A stretch of DNA of 64,000 bases from DASUPK01 sp963800285. Lineage in GTDB: Bacteria; Actinomycetota; Thermoleophilia; Solirubrobacterales; 70-9. The DNA lies in assembly GCA_963800285.1 (NCBI GenBank), contig CAWDAL010000029.1, positions 1 to 64,000 on the forward strand, given 5' to 3'. Under the pieces are notes generated by a model, which saw only the letters and a program-made list of their open reading frames with translations, did not search any database and was not told the DNA's origin. Below, piece after piece: positions 14,436 through 22,979 of the stretch (the first letter of the stretch is position 1; each line of letters opens with the position of its first letter). Both the position numbers and the translations under genes were made by a program.

Positions 14436-15368
14436 ATGGCAAAGCCATCCATCCGAAACCTCGTGACCGACCTCGCGTCAACCCTGCGCGAGGAGGTGCG
14501 TCCGCGCCTCGGCGGGCATGCCGGCCGGGCCCACTCCGGATCCGCGGAGGGCGGTGACGTCACCTTCGAGATCGACGAGCACGCCGAGCGGCGGATGGAG
14601 GCCTTCCTCGGGGAACGGGCGCCCGAGGTCGCCTTCTACTCCGAGGACCGGGGCATGGTTTCGCCGGCGGGCGACCGGGCCGAGTGGGTGCTGATCGTCG
14701 ATCCGATCGACGGGACGCGGCCGGCGCTGGCGGGACTCGAGTCGAGCTGCGTCTCGGTCGCAGCCGCGCGGCTCGACGGCGAGCCGACGATGGCCGACGT
14801 GCAGGTGGGATGCGTCCTCGAGCTGAAGGGCGGGGCGGCGTTCGTCGCCGAGCGCGGCTCGGGCCTCGAGCCGGCGGCCCGGCTCTCGGAGAACGGCTCG
14901 CTGGAGCGGATGTTCTGGACCTACGGCTTCCGTGGGCGTCCCGCGCGGGCACTGGTGGAGGTGCTGGCCGAGCTGATCGACCGCTCGTCGGTCGGGGGCG
15001 GCACCTTCGACCTCGGCTCAGCCACCTTCGACATGACGCGCGTCGTCACCGGGCAGCTCGATGCGTACATCGAACCGGGGCCGCGGATGATCGACGACGT
15101 GCCCGCGGTCCGCGCCGAGTTCGAGCGGGTCGGCGGCGGGGCCGTCCTCAACAACTCGCCGTATGACCTCGCGGCCGCGACGATCTGCCTGCAGGAGGGA
15201 GGCGCGATCGTCACCGACGCCTACGGGCAATCGCTCGCGGAGCGGCCTCTGCTCGGCTCGAGCCACGAGTTCCAGATGTCCTGCGTGGCCGCGGCCAACG
15301 CCGAGCTGCACTCCGCGATCTGCGCGGAGCTCGACAGCGGCATCGAGCGGCTCCGCGACCAGCACTGA
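14436..15368 (+). CDS. Inositol monophosphatase-family phosphatase
   Basis: 310 residues of the metal-dependent FIG/IMPase superfamily: YSEDRG, the signature DPIDGTRPALAG, and a late Asp in MIDDVPAVRAEF in place of the usual WDxAAG. It should hydrolyse a sugar, inositol or nucleotide phosphate using Mg2+. No clear ribosome-binding site precedes the ATG. It lies upstream of two trehalose-type glycosyltransferases in the same direction, so a sugar-phosphate substrate is plausible, possibly compensating for the absent OtsB, but this is inference only. Confidence 0.8.
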   Translation: MAKPSIRNLVTDLASTLREEVRPRLGGHAGRAHSGSAEGGDVTFEIDEHAERRMEAFLGERAPEVAFYSEDRGMVSPAGDRAEWVLIVDPIDGTRPALAGLESSCVSVAAARLDGEPTMADVQVGCVLELKGGAAFVAERGSGLEPAARLSENGSLERMFWTYGFRGRPARALVEVLAELIDRSSVGGGTFDLGSATFDMTRVVTGQLDAYIEPGPRMIDDVPAVRAEFERVGGGAVLNNSPYDLAAATICLQEGGAIVTDAYGQSLAERPLLGSSHEFQMSCVAAANAELHSAICAELDSGIERLRDQH

Positions 15369-15370
15369 TC

Positions 15371-15408
15371 GGGTTGCTCCTCGGCTCCGCCTGCGGGGCA
15401 CCCTCTCT
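15371..15408 (+). repeat. Type 1 structured intergenic repeat, copy A
   Basis: Begins GGGTTGCTCCTCGGCTCCGC and continues into GGGGCACCCTCTC. It can fold into a hairpin with the same bulged T as the copies at 19127, 49358 and 54047. Sits just after the stop of the IMPase-family gene and before treT. Confidence 0.75.
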
Positions 15409-15457
15409 CAAACCCGAGTACTTTTCCGCCCTTGCGCAATCAAGGACTGGCAGGACA

Positions 15458-16696
15458 ATGCTCCAAGAAGTAGCGCTGGGGTCGAAGTCCCTGGCCGACT
15501 ACACGCACCTCGCCGGCCGCGGCCTGGTCGACGAGATCCGCGAGCTCGCGGAGAACCTGCAGGGCAAGCGGGTCCTGCACGTCAGCGCGACCGCCTTCGG
15601 CGGCGGCGTCTCGGAGATCCTCTACACGCTGGTCCCGCTGATGCGCGACGTGGGCCTGGACACCCACTGGCAGATCATCATGGGACGCGAGGAGTTCTTC
15701 AACGCGACGAAGCTCCTCCACAACTCGCTCCAGGGGGACCCGAACACGCTCAGCCCCAACCAGTGGGAGCTGTTCGACCACTACAACAAGATGAACGCGG
15801 ACTCGCTCGAGGGGGAGTGGGACGTGGTCATCGTCCACGACCCGCAGCCGGTCGGCATGCGCCACGACGCGACCGACCACGCGAAGAACTGGGTCTGGCG
15901 CTGCCACATCGACCTCTCCGAGCCGAACCCCGAGCCGATCTCCCGCCTGCTGCCGCTGATCTCGGAGTACGACATCACCGTCTGGCACATGGAGCAGTAC
16001 GTGCCGAACGGGCTCGACGGGCACGGAGGCGTCCGAATCGTCCCGCCGGCGATCGATCCCCTCTCCCCCAAGAACATGGCGCTCTCCCCCGACGACGCGG
16101 CCTTCGTCTGCAACCAGTTCGGCATCGACGTCGACCGGCCGCTGATGACGCAGGTCTCCCGCTTCGACCCCTGGAAGGACCCGATCGGCGTGATCGACGC
16201 CTACCGGCGGGTCACCAAGGAGATCCCGGAGGTGCAGCTCGCCCTGGTCGGCTCGATGGCCACCGACGACCCCGAGGGCTGGGAGTTCTTCCATCGCACC
16301 TTCGAGTACGCGGGCTCTGATCCCGACATCAAGATCCTCAACAACCTGAACAACGTCGGCGCGATCGAGGTGAACGCCTTCCAGTCGCAGTCCGATCTGG
16401 TCATGCAGAAATCGATCCGCGAGGGATTCGGCCTGACGGTCGCCGAGTCGCTCTGGAAGGGCAGGCCGACGATCGGCGGCGACGTGGGCGGCATCCCGCT
16501 GCAGATCGTCGACGGCGAGGACGGCTACCTGGTCTCCTCGCCCGATGAGGCCGCCAAGCGCTCGATCGAGATCCTCCAGGACCACGAGCTGGGCCGGCGC
16601 CTTGGCCGCGCGGGCAAGGAGCGAACCCGCGAGCGCTTCCTGACCCCGCGCCTGCTGCTCGACTGGCTGCGGATCTTCACCGACCTGGACACCTAG
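15458..16696 (+). CDS. treT: Trehalose synthase TreT-type glycosyltransferase (GT4)
   Basis: 412 residues from ATG 15458, which is preferred over an ATG at 15374 because the earlier one lies in an intergenic repeat. TreT joins NDP-glucose and glucose to give trehalose directly. GT4 features: VLHVSATAFGGGVSEIL (acceptor/loop region), VIVHDPQP, SRFDPWKDPIGVIDAYR, and the nucleotide-sugar motif EGFGLTVAE with SIREGFG. The protein ends shortly after a helical tail. It is followed by an OtsA-like gene, suggesting a compatible-solute locus; no promoter is obvious. Confidence 0.85.
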   Translation: MLQEVALGSKSLADYTHLAGRGLVDEIRELAENLQGKRVLHVSATAFGGGVSEILYTLVPLMRDVGLDTHWQIIMGREEFFNATKLLHNSLQGDPNTLSPNQWELFDHYNKMNADSLEGEWDVVIVHDPQPVGMRHDATDHAKNWVWRCHIDLSEPNPEPISRLLPLISEYDITVWHMEQYVPNGLDGHGGVRIVPPAIDPLSPKNMALSPDDAAFVCNQFGIDVDRPLMTQVSRFDPWKDPIGVIDAYRRVTKEIPEVQLALVGSMATDDPEGWEFFHRTFEYAGSDPDIKILNNLNNVGAIEVNAFQSQSDLVMQKSIREGFGLTVAESLWKGRPTIGGDVGGIPLQIVDGEDGYLVSSPDEAAKRSIEILQDHELGRRLGRAGKERTRERFLTPRLLLDWLRIFTDLDT

Positions 16697-16749
16697 GAGG
16701 CGCAGGTGGCGGGCCGAGGTTTTCAGGCCTGCCTGGTACAAACGGGGGC

Positions 16750-18216
16750 GTGCCCGAGCATCCCCTAACGATCGTCTCGAATCGCGGCCCGGCCGAGTTC
16801 GGCGTCGACGAGCGGGGGAATCGCATCGTGCACCGGGGGGGCGGCGGGCTGGTCACGGCGCTCTCGGGGCTCGTCTCTCACCGCGAAGCGCTCTGGGTCG
16901 CCTCCGCGATGACCGAGGAGGACGTCGTCGTCGCCAGCGAGAGCGACGGGCCGGTGACCATCGAGCTCGACGGGATCTCCTACGACGTGCAGATGGTCGC
17001 CTCGAACCCGACCGCGTACGACCGGTTTTACAACGTGATCGCGAACCCGATCCTCTGGTTCATCCAGCACTACCTCTGGGACCTCTCGAACGCGCCGGAC
17101 ATCCGCCAGGCGGAGGTCGATGCCTGGGAGCAGGGCTACAAGGTCGTCAACGACGACATGGCGGCGGTGGTGATCGCCGCCATCGAAGGCCAGGAGAGCC
17201 CGGTCGTGATGCTCCACGACTACCACCTCTACACCTGCCCGGGCCTGATCCGGAAGGCGCGGCCCGACGCGTTCCTCCACTACTTCGTCCACATCCCGTG
17301 GTCGCAGCCCGACTCGTGGCGGATCCTCCCCAACCGCTGGCGCGAGGAGATCTACCTGAGCATGCTCTCGAACGACATCATCGGCTTTCACACGACCGCC
17401 TACTGCCGGAACTTCCTGCAGTGCTGCCGGGAGCTGATGGAGCTCGAGACCGACTACGACCGGATGGCGGTCTCCTACGAAGGGCGTGAGATCTGGGTGC
17501 GCGCCTATCCGCTCTCGATCGACACGCAGAGGCTCTACCGGGCGGCCGAGTCGGCCGACGTCGCCTTCTACGAGAAGGAGCTCCTGCGCCGCCGCCGCGA
17601 CCACCTGATCATCAGGGTGGACCGCGCCGATCTCTCCAAGAACGTGCTCCGCGGCTTCACCGCCTTCGACGTCTTCCTGGAGCAGCACCCGGAGTTCCGC
17701 GAGAAGGTCACCTTCATCGCGCACCTGCAGCCGTCACGGCAGGACGTGCCCGAGTACGCCGAGTACCTGGAGCGGATCGAGGCGCTGGTCGCGGTCGTCA
17801 ACCACCGCCACGGCACCACCGACTGGATGCCGATCGACCTGCGGATCTACGAGAACTTCCACGAGGCCGTCGCGCGGTACAAGCACTTCGACCTGCTCAT
17901 GGTCAACTCGCTGTTCGACGGGATGAACCTGGTCGCCAAGGAGGCCCCGGCGGTCAACACCCGCGACGGAGTCGTGATTCTCTCCGAGAACACGGGCGCC
18001 CATGAGGAGCTGGGCGACTGCACCCTCTCGGTCAACCCGTTCGACATCCAGGAGCAGGCCGACCAGATCCACCGTGCCCTCACCATGAACCCCGAGGAGC
18101 GGGCCCTGCGCGCCCGCCGCCTGAAGGAGATCATCACCGAGCGGGATCCGGGGGACTGGGTGGACGAGCAGCTGTCCGACATCAGGGCCAAGCGGGCGCC
18201 GGCCGAGGTCGGCTAA
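16750..18216 (+). CDS. otsA: OtsA-like GT20 glycosyltransferase (trehalose-6-phosphate synthase family)
   Basis: 488 residues, GTG start. GT20 landmarks: IVSNRGPAEF, GGGGLVTAL, HDYHLYTCPGLIR (catalytic-site Asp), YFVHIPWSQPDSW, VDRADLSKNVLRGF (donor-phosphate Arg and Lys kept; canonical Gly after Lys is Asn), and LFDGMNLVAKE. The expected reaction is glucose transfer to glucose-6-phosphate. No OtsB phosphatase is adjacent. Other GT20 activities (glucosylglycerol-phosphate synthase, pseudo-glycosyltransferase) are possible. Its stop codon overlaps by 3 nt the stop of a convergent gene. Confidence 0.78.
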   Translation: MPEHPLTIVSNRGPAEFGVDERGNRIVHRGGGGLVTALSGLVSHREALWVASAMTEEDVVVASESDGPVTIELDGISYDVQMVASNPTAYDRFYNVIANPILWFIQHYLWDLSNAPDIRQAEVDAWEQGYKVVNDDMAAVVIAAIEGQESPVVMLHDYHLYTCPGLIRKARPDAFLHYFVHIPWSQPDSWRILPNRWREEIYLSMLSNDIIGFHTTAYCRNFLQCCRELMELETDYDRMAVSYEGREIWVRAYPLSIDTQRLYRAAESADVAFYEKELLRRRRDHLIIRVDRADLSKNVLRGFTAFDVFLEQHPEFREKVTFIAHLQPSRQDVPEYAEYLERIEALVAVVNHRHGTTDWMPIDLRIYENFHEAVARYKHFDLLMVNSLFDGMNLVAKEAPAVNTRDGVVILSENTGAHEELGDCTLSVNPFDIQEQADQIHRALTMNPEERALRARRLKEIITERDPGDWVDEQLSDIRAKRAPAEVG

Positions 18217-18611
18217 CGCTCGAACTGAAATTCGCCGGGCTCCGAGGGTGCCGGGTAGCTCGGGACGTACGGCGGAGCCGGTGGCGGGGTCGCGGCTGCC
18301 GGCGGCCCAGGCTCGTGGTGGTGACGGTGGTGACGGTGGTGACGGTGAGGCTTCCGCTGAGCGAGTCGCCGCTCGGGTGCGCTGTGATCGCGCCTTCGCT
18401 TCCTCGGCTGGGCCGGTTGAGGGGCCGGCTGCGCGGGTGGCGGAGGCGCAGCCGCCGGGGGAGCGGGCCTGAGCCCGACGTCCGGTGGGACCGGCGGGGG
18501 CGCGTCTCCGCCCAGCAGGGCCGGCAGCGAAGCGACTCCGGCGATCGCCGCCAGCACGATCGCCGCGACTCGCCCGACGCCCGCCCATCTGATCTGCCTG
18601 CCGGCCACCAT
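18213..18611 (-). CDS. Membrane-anchored Pro/His-rich hypothetical protein
   Basis: 132 residues. One predicted membrane segment near the N-terminus (VAAIVLAAIAGVASLPALL) is followed by a low-complexity exterior: Pro/Ala runs, a basic stretch (QPRKRRRD) and a His cluster (HRHHRHHRHHH). The His-rich part is encoded by a short tandem repeat around 18315-18350. Function unknown; metal binding is possible from composition only. No homologous family recognised. Confidence 0.5.
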   Translation of the reverse strand: MVAGRQIRWAGVGRVAAIVLAAIAGVASLPALLGGDAPPPVPPDVGLRPAPPAAAPPPPAQPAPQPAQPRKRRRDHSAPERRLAQRKPHRHHRHHRHHHEPGPPAAATPPPAPPYVPSYPAPSEPGEFQFER

Positions 18612-18706
18612 GTCGGTGAGCGGCCGCCGCCTGCGTCTCTCCCCGGCCCAGCATCACCCGGCCGGCCGCTTCGCTTCGGTCCGCCCGCCGCCCCGCCCAG
18701 ATGGCC

Positions 18707-18712
18707 TATAGT
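18707..18712 (+). promoter_or_regulatory. -10 element (TATAGT) before rpsF
   Basis: TATAGT ends 11 nt before the GTG start of rpsF, too close for a normal leader with a Shine-Dalgarno sequence. This suggests a leaderless or nearly leaderless transcript for the rpsF operon. No convincing -35 is seen. Confidence 0.5.
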
Positions 18713-18723
18713 CGCCCGTCGCC

Positions 18724-19113
18724 GTGAACCGCAACTACGAACTCGTACTGATGCTCGACCCAGAGGCCGCCGACGAGGCCCGCGAGAAGGTCGCGGGGGA
18801 CGTCAAGCAGGCGATCGAGGGCGCGGGCACGCTCGACCAGACCGACGTCTGGGGCCTGCGCAAGCTCGCCTATGAGATCAAGCGGCGCAACGAGGCCGAC
18901 TACCGCTTCTTCCGCTTCCAGGGCGAGCCGGAGCTGCTCGAGCGGCTGGATCACAACCTGAAGATCACCGACGGCGTCCTGCGCTTCCGGATCTTCAAGG
19001 TCGATCCCAAGGCCCCGGCGAACCCGCCGCCCGCGATCGAGCGGCCGATGTCGGTCGGCGACGGCCGCCCGGATCGGGACGACCGGCCTCGCCGCGGGCG
19101 CCGCGACGAGTAG
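18724..19113 (+). CDS. rpsF: 30S ribosomal protein S6
   Basis: 129 residues: YELVLMLDPEAADEAREKV, GLRKLAYEIKRRNEADYRFF, and DGVLRFRIFKVD are typical S6, followed by a charged Arg/Asp-rich tail. GTG start directly downstream of a -10-like hexamer. First gene of the conserved rpsF-ssb-rpsR-rplI cluster. Confidence 0.95.
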   Translation: MNRNYELVLMLDPEAADEAREKVAGDVKQAIEGAGTLDQTDVWGLRKLAYEIKRRNEADYRFFRFQGEPELLERLDHNLKITDGVLRFRIFKVDPKAPANPPPAIERPMSVGDGRPDRDDRPRRGRRDE

Positions 19114-19124
19114 GCCTCATCACA

Positions 19125-19155
19125 CGGGTTGCTCCTTTCGGAGCACCCTCGCATC
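19125..19155 (+). repeat. Type 1 structured intergenic repeat, short form, between rpsF and ssb
   Basis: GGGTTGCTCC, loop TTTC, then GGAGCACCC: a hairpin with one unpaired T in the left arm. It is the short version of the repeat at 15371, 49358 and 54047, followed by the same CTCGCA-like end as the 49358 copy. It may act as an attenuator or mRNA-stability element in the operon. Confidence 0.7.
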
Positions 19156-19258
19156 TGTTCCGCAGTTTCCGGCCTTTCTTCCCGACCGGGGGGAGAACCG
19201 ACCGTGCGGCGACCTAAGATCGATGTTCAGGAATCGATAGAGAAGAGGAGTTGATCCA

Positions 19259-19726
19259 GTGGCGGCTTCGAACATCAATACGGTCGTAATCACGGGAAAT
19301 CTGACCAAGGACCCCGAGCTGCGCTCGACGCCCGGCGGGACCTCCGTCTGCAAGCTTCGCGTGGCCGTCAACAGCCGCCGCAAGGACGGGCAGAGCGGCG
19401 AATGGGTCGACAAGCCGAACTACTTCGACGTCACCGTCTGGGGCGCGCAGGGCGAGAACTGCGCCAACTACCTCTCCAAGGGCCGCCCGGTCGCCGTCGA
19501 GGGACGGCTCGACTGGCGCGAGTGGGAGGCGCAGGACGGCTCCAAGCGCCAGGCGGTCGAGATCATCGCCAACAGCGTCCAGTTCCTGGGGTCGCGCTCG
19601 GACAACGCGGGTGGCGGAGGCAACGGCACCTTTCAGCCGAGCTCGGACGTGCCGGCCGACACCTCGGACTTCGAGGGCGCCGCGGTCAGCTCCGGCGGCG
19701 GCTCGGACGACGACATCCCGTTCTAG
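19259..19726 (+). CDS. ssb: Single-stranded DNA-binding protein
   Basis: 155 residues with an N-terminal OB fold (NTVVITGNLTKDPELRST, NYFDVTVWGAQGENCANYL, GRLDWREWEAQDG) and a Gly-rich linker ending in the acidic SSB tip DDDIPF, which recruits partner proteins. GTG start with GAGGAG about 9 nt upstream, unlike the leaderless-looking rpsF. Confidence 0.95.
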   Translation: MAASNINTVVITGNLTKDPELRSTPGGTSVCKLRVAVNSRRKDGQSGEWVDKPNYFDVTVWGAQGENCANYLSKGRPVAVEGRLDWREWEAQDGSKRQAVEIIANSVQFLGSRSDNAGGGGNGTFQPSSDVPADTSDFEGAAVSSGGGSDDDIPF

Positions 19727-19783
19727 CGTCGCGCGCTCCACAGATCGCTGCTCGGTAGCGGCCGCTACCATTCGCGGCCGCTC

Positions 19784-20053
19784 ATGGCACGACAGCAACG
19801 ACAGCAGACTCCGACCGGCAACCGCAGGCGCCGCGGCCCGGCCGATCGCGGCCGCCCGAGGAAGTACACGCGGATCAGCGTCGAGGCGATCGACTACAAG
19901 GACCTGACCCTGCTGCGGCGGTTCATCTCCGATCGCGGCAAGACCCGCTCCCGTCGCGTCACCGGTCTCTCCCGGAAGCACCAGCAGCAGCTCGCCCTGG
20001 CGGTGAAGCGCGCCCGAGAGCTCGCCCTGCTGCCCTACGTCGGCGAGAAGTAG
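19784..20053 (+). CDS. rpsR: 30S ribosomal protein S18
   Basis: 89 residues: Arg-rich N-terminus, then IDYKDLTLLRRFISDRGKT and VTGLSRKHQQQLALAVKRAR, the conserved S18 core. Partner of S6 in the platform of the 30S subunit. 4 nt separate it from rplI. Confidence 0.95.
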   Translation: MARQQRQQTPTGNRRRRGPADRGRPRKYTRISVEAIDYKDLTLLRRFISDRGKTRSRRVTGLSRKHQQQLALAVKRARELALLPYVGEK

Positions 20054-20057
20054 ACCG

Positions 20058-20513
20058 ATGGCCCAGGCGGTTCTGCTCAAGGACGTGGAGGGCCTCGGCG
20101 AGGCCGGGACGGCGATCGACGTATCTCCCGGCTATCTGCGCAACTACCTGGTGCCGCGCAGGCTGGCACAGCCCGCGACCAAGGGCGCCCTCGAGGAGGC
20201 CCAGCGCAAGCGGGAGCGCGCGGAGGAGGCCGAGAAGCAGGCCGCGGAGCGCGCCGGCGAGACCTCGGCTCTGCTCGGCAAGACCGTGCTGACGATCAAC
20301 CATCGCGCCGGGGAGGACGGCAAGCTCTTCGGCTCCGTCACCTCCGCCGAGATCGCCGAGGCGATCCAGGCCGCGCGCAGCATCAAGGTCGACCGCAAGA
20401 AGATCCGCCTCGAGGAGCCGATCCGCGAGACCGGCACCTACATGGTCGAGATCGAGGTCGGCGGCGGCGTCACGGCTACGGTCAAGACGATCGTCGCCGA
20501 GGCGAAGGAGTAG
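20058..20513 (+). CDS. rplI: 50S ribosomal protein L9
   Basis: 151 residues. The N-terminal rRNA-binding motif reads LLKDVEGLGEAG and SPGYLRNYLVPRRLA; a long helix (residues about 40-75) links to the C-terminal domain (KLFGSVTSAEIAEAI). Last ribosomal gene of the cluster. Confidence 0.95.
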   Translation: MAQAVLLKDVEGLGEAGTAIDVSPGYLRNYLVPRRLAQPATKGALEEAQRKRERAEEAEKQAAERAGETSALLGKTVLTINHRAGEDGKLFGSVTSAEIAEAIQAARSIKVDRKKIRLEEPIRETGTYMVEIEVGGGVTATVKTIVAEAKE

Positions 20514-20514
20514 C

Positions 20515-20559
20515 CGCCGCAAAGACGGCGGTTCCGCGCCAGGCACGAATCGTGCCTGG
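20515..20559 (+). terminator. Two hairpins downstream of rplI
   Basis: CCGCCGCAAAGACGGCGG forms a small stem, followed at 20539-20559 by a perfect inverted repeat with arms CCAGGCACGA and TCGTGCCTGG around a central A. No T-tract follows, so classic intrinsic termination is doubtful; transcript-end stabilisation is an alternative. The rest of 20560-20739 has no gene. Confidence 0.5.
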
Positions 20560-20739
20560 AATCCGGCGCCCGCAAATAGCCAGAACTTCTCTGCGGCCGC
20601 TCGCCGCCTGTGATTTTCTAGCCAGGCTCGCGCGGATTTAGTTCCACTCGGGGCCACAAGGGAATCCGCCGGGCCCGTATCCAGACTCAAGAGACTCGGC
20701 CGTCAGGTCGGGCGATCCCCTGCGCAAACCGAGGAGCAC

Positions 20740-22203
20740 TTGGCCACCAACGGAACACCGACCATCGTCCCGCCCCAGAACCTGGAGGCCGAGGAGTCCG
20801 TGCTGGGGGCGATGCTGGTCTCCGAGTCGACGATCGAGCCCGTCATGCTCGACGTCCGGCTGCAGGCCGACGACTTCTACCGGGACCGCCACCGCACCAT
20901 CTACGAGGCGATCATCCGCCTCAACGAGGACGCCAACCCCGTCGACGTCCTGACCGTCTCCGAGCAGCTCGCCCAGCACGGCCAGCTGGACGCGATCGGC
21001 GGCCGCGACGTGATCGCGAGCCTGGCGGCCAGGGTCCCCGCCCCGGGCAGCGCCAAGCACTACGCGCAGATCGTCAAGCAGAACTCGCTGATGCGCCGGC
21101 TCGACATGGCGGCGAAACGGATCCAGCAGTCGGTCGCGGAGCGCGACGGCGAGCCGTCCGAGCTGGTCGAGCAGGCTGAACGGCTCCTCTTCCAGGTCGC
21201 CCACGAGGAGCGCGCGGTCGACTTCCGCGAGATCGGCGAGATCCTCCATGACGAGATCGACAAGCTCGAGGCGCTCGCCAGCGGGACCTCGGACATCACC
21301 GGCACGCCCTCGGGGTTCCGCGACCTCGACGACAAGACCGGCGGCTTCCAGCCCGGGAACCTGATCGTGATCGCGGCCAGGCCGGCCATGGGCAAGAGCA
21401 CACTGGTCTGCGACTTCGCCCAGAACGTCGCGATGAAGCACCAGAAGCCGGTCGCCCTCTTCTCCCTGGAGATGTCGGAAATGGAGCTGGCCCACCGCTT
21501 CATCGGCTCACAGTCTCGGATCTCCTCGGACCGGCTGCGCAAGGGCAAGGTCGCGCAGAAGGACTGGCCGAAGGTGGTCAAGGCCTGCAACCAGCTCGAA
21601 TCGGCGCCGCTCTGGATCGACGACTCCTCGGACCTCGGGCTGCTGGAGCTGCGCGCCAAGGCGCGCCGGCTGCACGCGCAGGAGAAGGGCCGCGGCCACG
21701 ACGGGCTCGGCATGGTGATCGTCGACTACATGCAGCTGATGCGCAGCGATGACGCACGGGCCAACCGCGTCGAGCAGGTCTCGCAGTTCAGCCGCGGCCT
21801 CAAGATCCTCGCCCGGGAGCTCGCCGTGCCGGTGATCGGCATCTCGCAGCTCTCCCGTGCCCCCGAGCAGCGCCCCGACAAGCGGCCGATCCTCTCCGAC
21901 CTGCGCGAGTCCGGCGCGATCGAGCAGGACGCGGACGTGGTCGGCTTCCTCTACCGCGACGACTACTACAACGCCGACTCCGAGGATCCCGGCGGCGCCG
22001 AGCTGATCCTGGCGAAGCACAGGAACGGCCCGGTCGGGACCGTCCGGCTGGTCTTCCTGGAGCACTATCCGAAGTTCGCCGACCGGGCCCGCGAGGAACG
22101 GGCGCCCGTCGAGCAGCCCGCCGGTGCGGGGCCCGCGGTCGAGGACGTCGGCAGCGAGAGCGACCAGTTCGCCGACGCCGACCCGTTCGCGGAGGAGGCC
22201 TAG
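20740..22203 (+). CDS. dnaB: Replicative DNA helicase DnaB
   Basis: 487 residues. N-terminal helical domain starts PPQNLEAEESVLGAML; RecA-like domain has Walker A ARPAMGKST, SLEMSEMELAHR, and the DnaB motifs VIVDYMQLM and SQLSRAPEQRPDKRP. Acidic C-terminal tail. TTG start supported by GAGGAG at 20731-20736, at rather short spacing. Directly followed by a DnaC/IstB-like ATPase, with start immediately after this stop. Confidence 0.95.
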   Translation: MATNGTPTIVPPQNLEAEESVLGAMLVSESTIEPVMLDVRLQADDFYRDRHRTIYEAIIRLNEDANPVDVLTVSEQLAQHGQLDAIGGRDVIASLAARVPAPGSAKHYAQIVKQNSLMRRLDMAAKRIQQSVAERDGEPSELVEQAERLLFQVAHEERAVDFREIGEILHDEIDKLEALASGTSDITGTPSGFRDLDDKTGGFQPGNLIVIAARPAMGKSTLVCDFAQNVAMKHQKPVALFSLEMSEMELAHRFIGSQSRISSDRLRKGKVAQKDWPKVVKACNQLESAPLWIDDSSDLGLLELRAKARRLHAQEKGRGHDGLGMVIVDYMQLMRSDDARANRVEQVSQFSRGLKILARELAVPVIGISQLSRAPEQRPDKRPILSDLRESGAIEQDADVVGFLYRDDYYNADSEDPGGAELILAKHRNGPVGTVRLVFLEHYPKFADRAREERAPVEQPAGAGPAVEDVGSESDQFADADPFAEEA

Positions 22204-22974
22204 GTGGCGATCCACTCGCCCTCCAGCGATCGCCAGCCGTGCCGGCTCGGCATCTGCGACGGCTCCGGCTGGATCCTCGGCCCCGAGGACGTCGCCCGCC
22301 CCTGCGACTGCCGCTCGCGGATGGTCGCGAAGGCGCGGCTGCGCGGGATCGACTCGGTGATCCCCGCGAAGTACCGCGGCGTCTCCTTCGATCGCCCGCC
22401 GGTGACGCAGATGAACGAGATCGTCGTGCGTCGGGTGCGCGACTACTGCAACTCGGTCGACGAGAACATCGAGGCCGGCCGCGGCCTCTGGCTCTACGGC
22501 AGCTCCGGCACCGGCAAGACGACGCTGGCGATGCTCGTCTCCCGGATCGCCCTGGAGTCGGGCCGCTCCGTCGCCATCTACTCCCTCCCCAAGCTGCTCG
22601 CCCGCATCCGCCGCACCTTCGACGCGGAGACCGGCGAGCAGTCCTACTCCGACCTCTTCGAGCGGCTGGCCACCGTCGACCTCCTGCACATCGACGACCT
22701 CGGCGCCGAGAACCGCACCGAGTGGGTCCTGGAGCAGCTCTACGCGCTCGTCAACGAGCGCTACGAGGCCCAGCGCGCGCTGGTGGTCACCACCAACCTC
22801 GAGGAGCACGAGCTCGAGGACCAGATCGGCGCCCGCGTCGTCTCACGCCTCGTGGAGATGTGCGGGGATCCGCTGCCGCTCTTCGACGAGGACCGACGAG
22901 TGCACGTCTCGGCGGACGTCGCCACCTCGCTCGGCGAAAGCGGTGGATCAGGCCTCGGGCCGCTCGATCACTAG
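22204..22974 (+). CDS. DnaC/IstB-like AAA+ ATPase (putative helicase loader) with N-terminal Cys cluster
   Basis: 256 residues, GTG start abutting the dnaB stop. Walker A GSSGTGKTT, Walker B LLHIDDLGAEN, sensor region VVTTNLEEHELEDQIG and the arginine-finger stretch ARVVSRLVEMC are of the DnaC/DnaI/IstB family. The N-terminus has Cys13, Cys18, Cys34 and Cys36 in a spacing that could bind zinc. Adjacency to dnaB implies a helicase-loading role. A DUF721 (DciA-like) gene is also present at 57780, so two candidate loader types coexist in one window. Confidence 0.82.
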   Translation: MAIHSPSSDRQPCRLGICDGSGWILGPEDVARPCDCRSRMVAKARLRGIDSVIPAKYRGVSFDRPPVTQMNEIVVRRVRDYCNSVDENIEAGRGLWLYGSSGTGKTTLAMLVSRIALESGRSVAIYSLPKLLARIRRTFDAETGEQSYSDLFERLATVDLLHIDDLGAENRTEWVLEQLYALVNERYEAQRALVVTTNLEEHELEDQIGARVVSRLVEMCGDPLPLFDEDRRVHVSADVATSLGESGGSGLGPLDH

Positions 22975-22979
22975 CTCGA

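Noticed and set aside
18315..18350. Short GGTGGTGAC repeats as a CRISPR or regulatory array
   Set aside because: They are codon repeats for the His/Arg-rich stretch of the gene on the minus strand.
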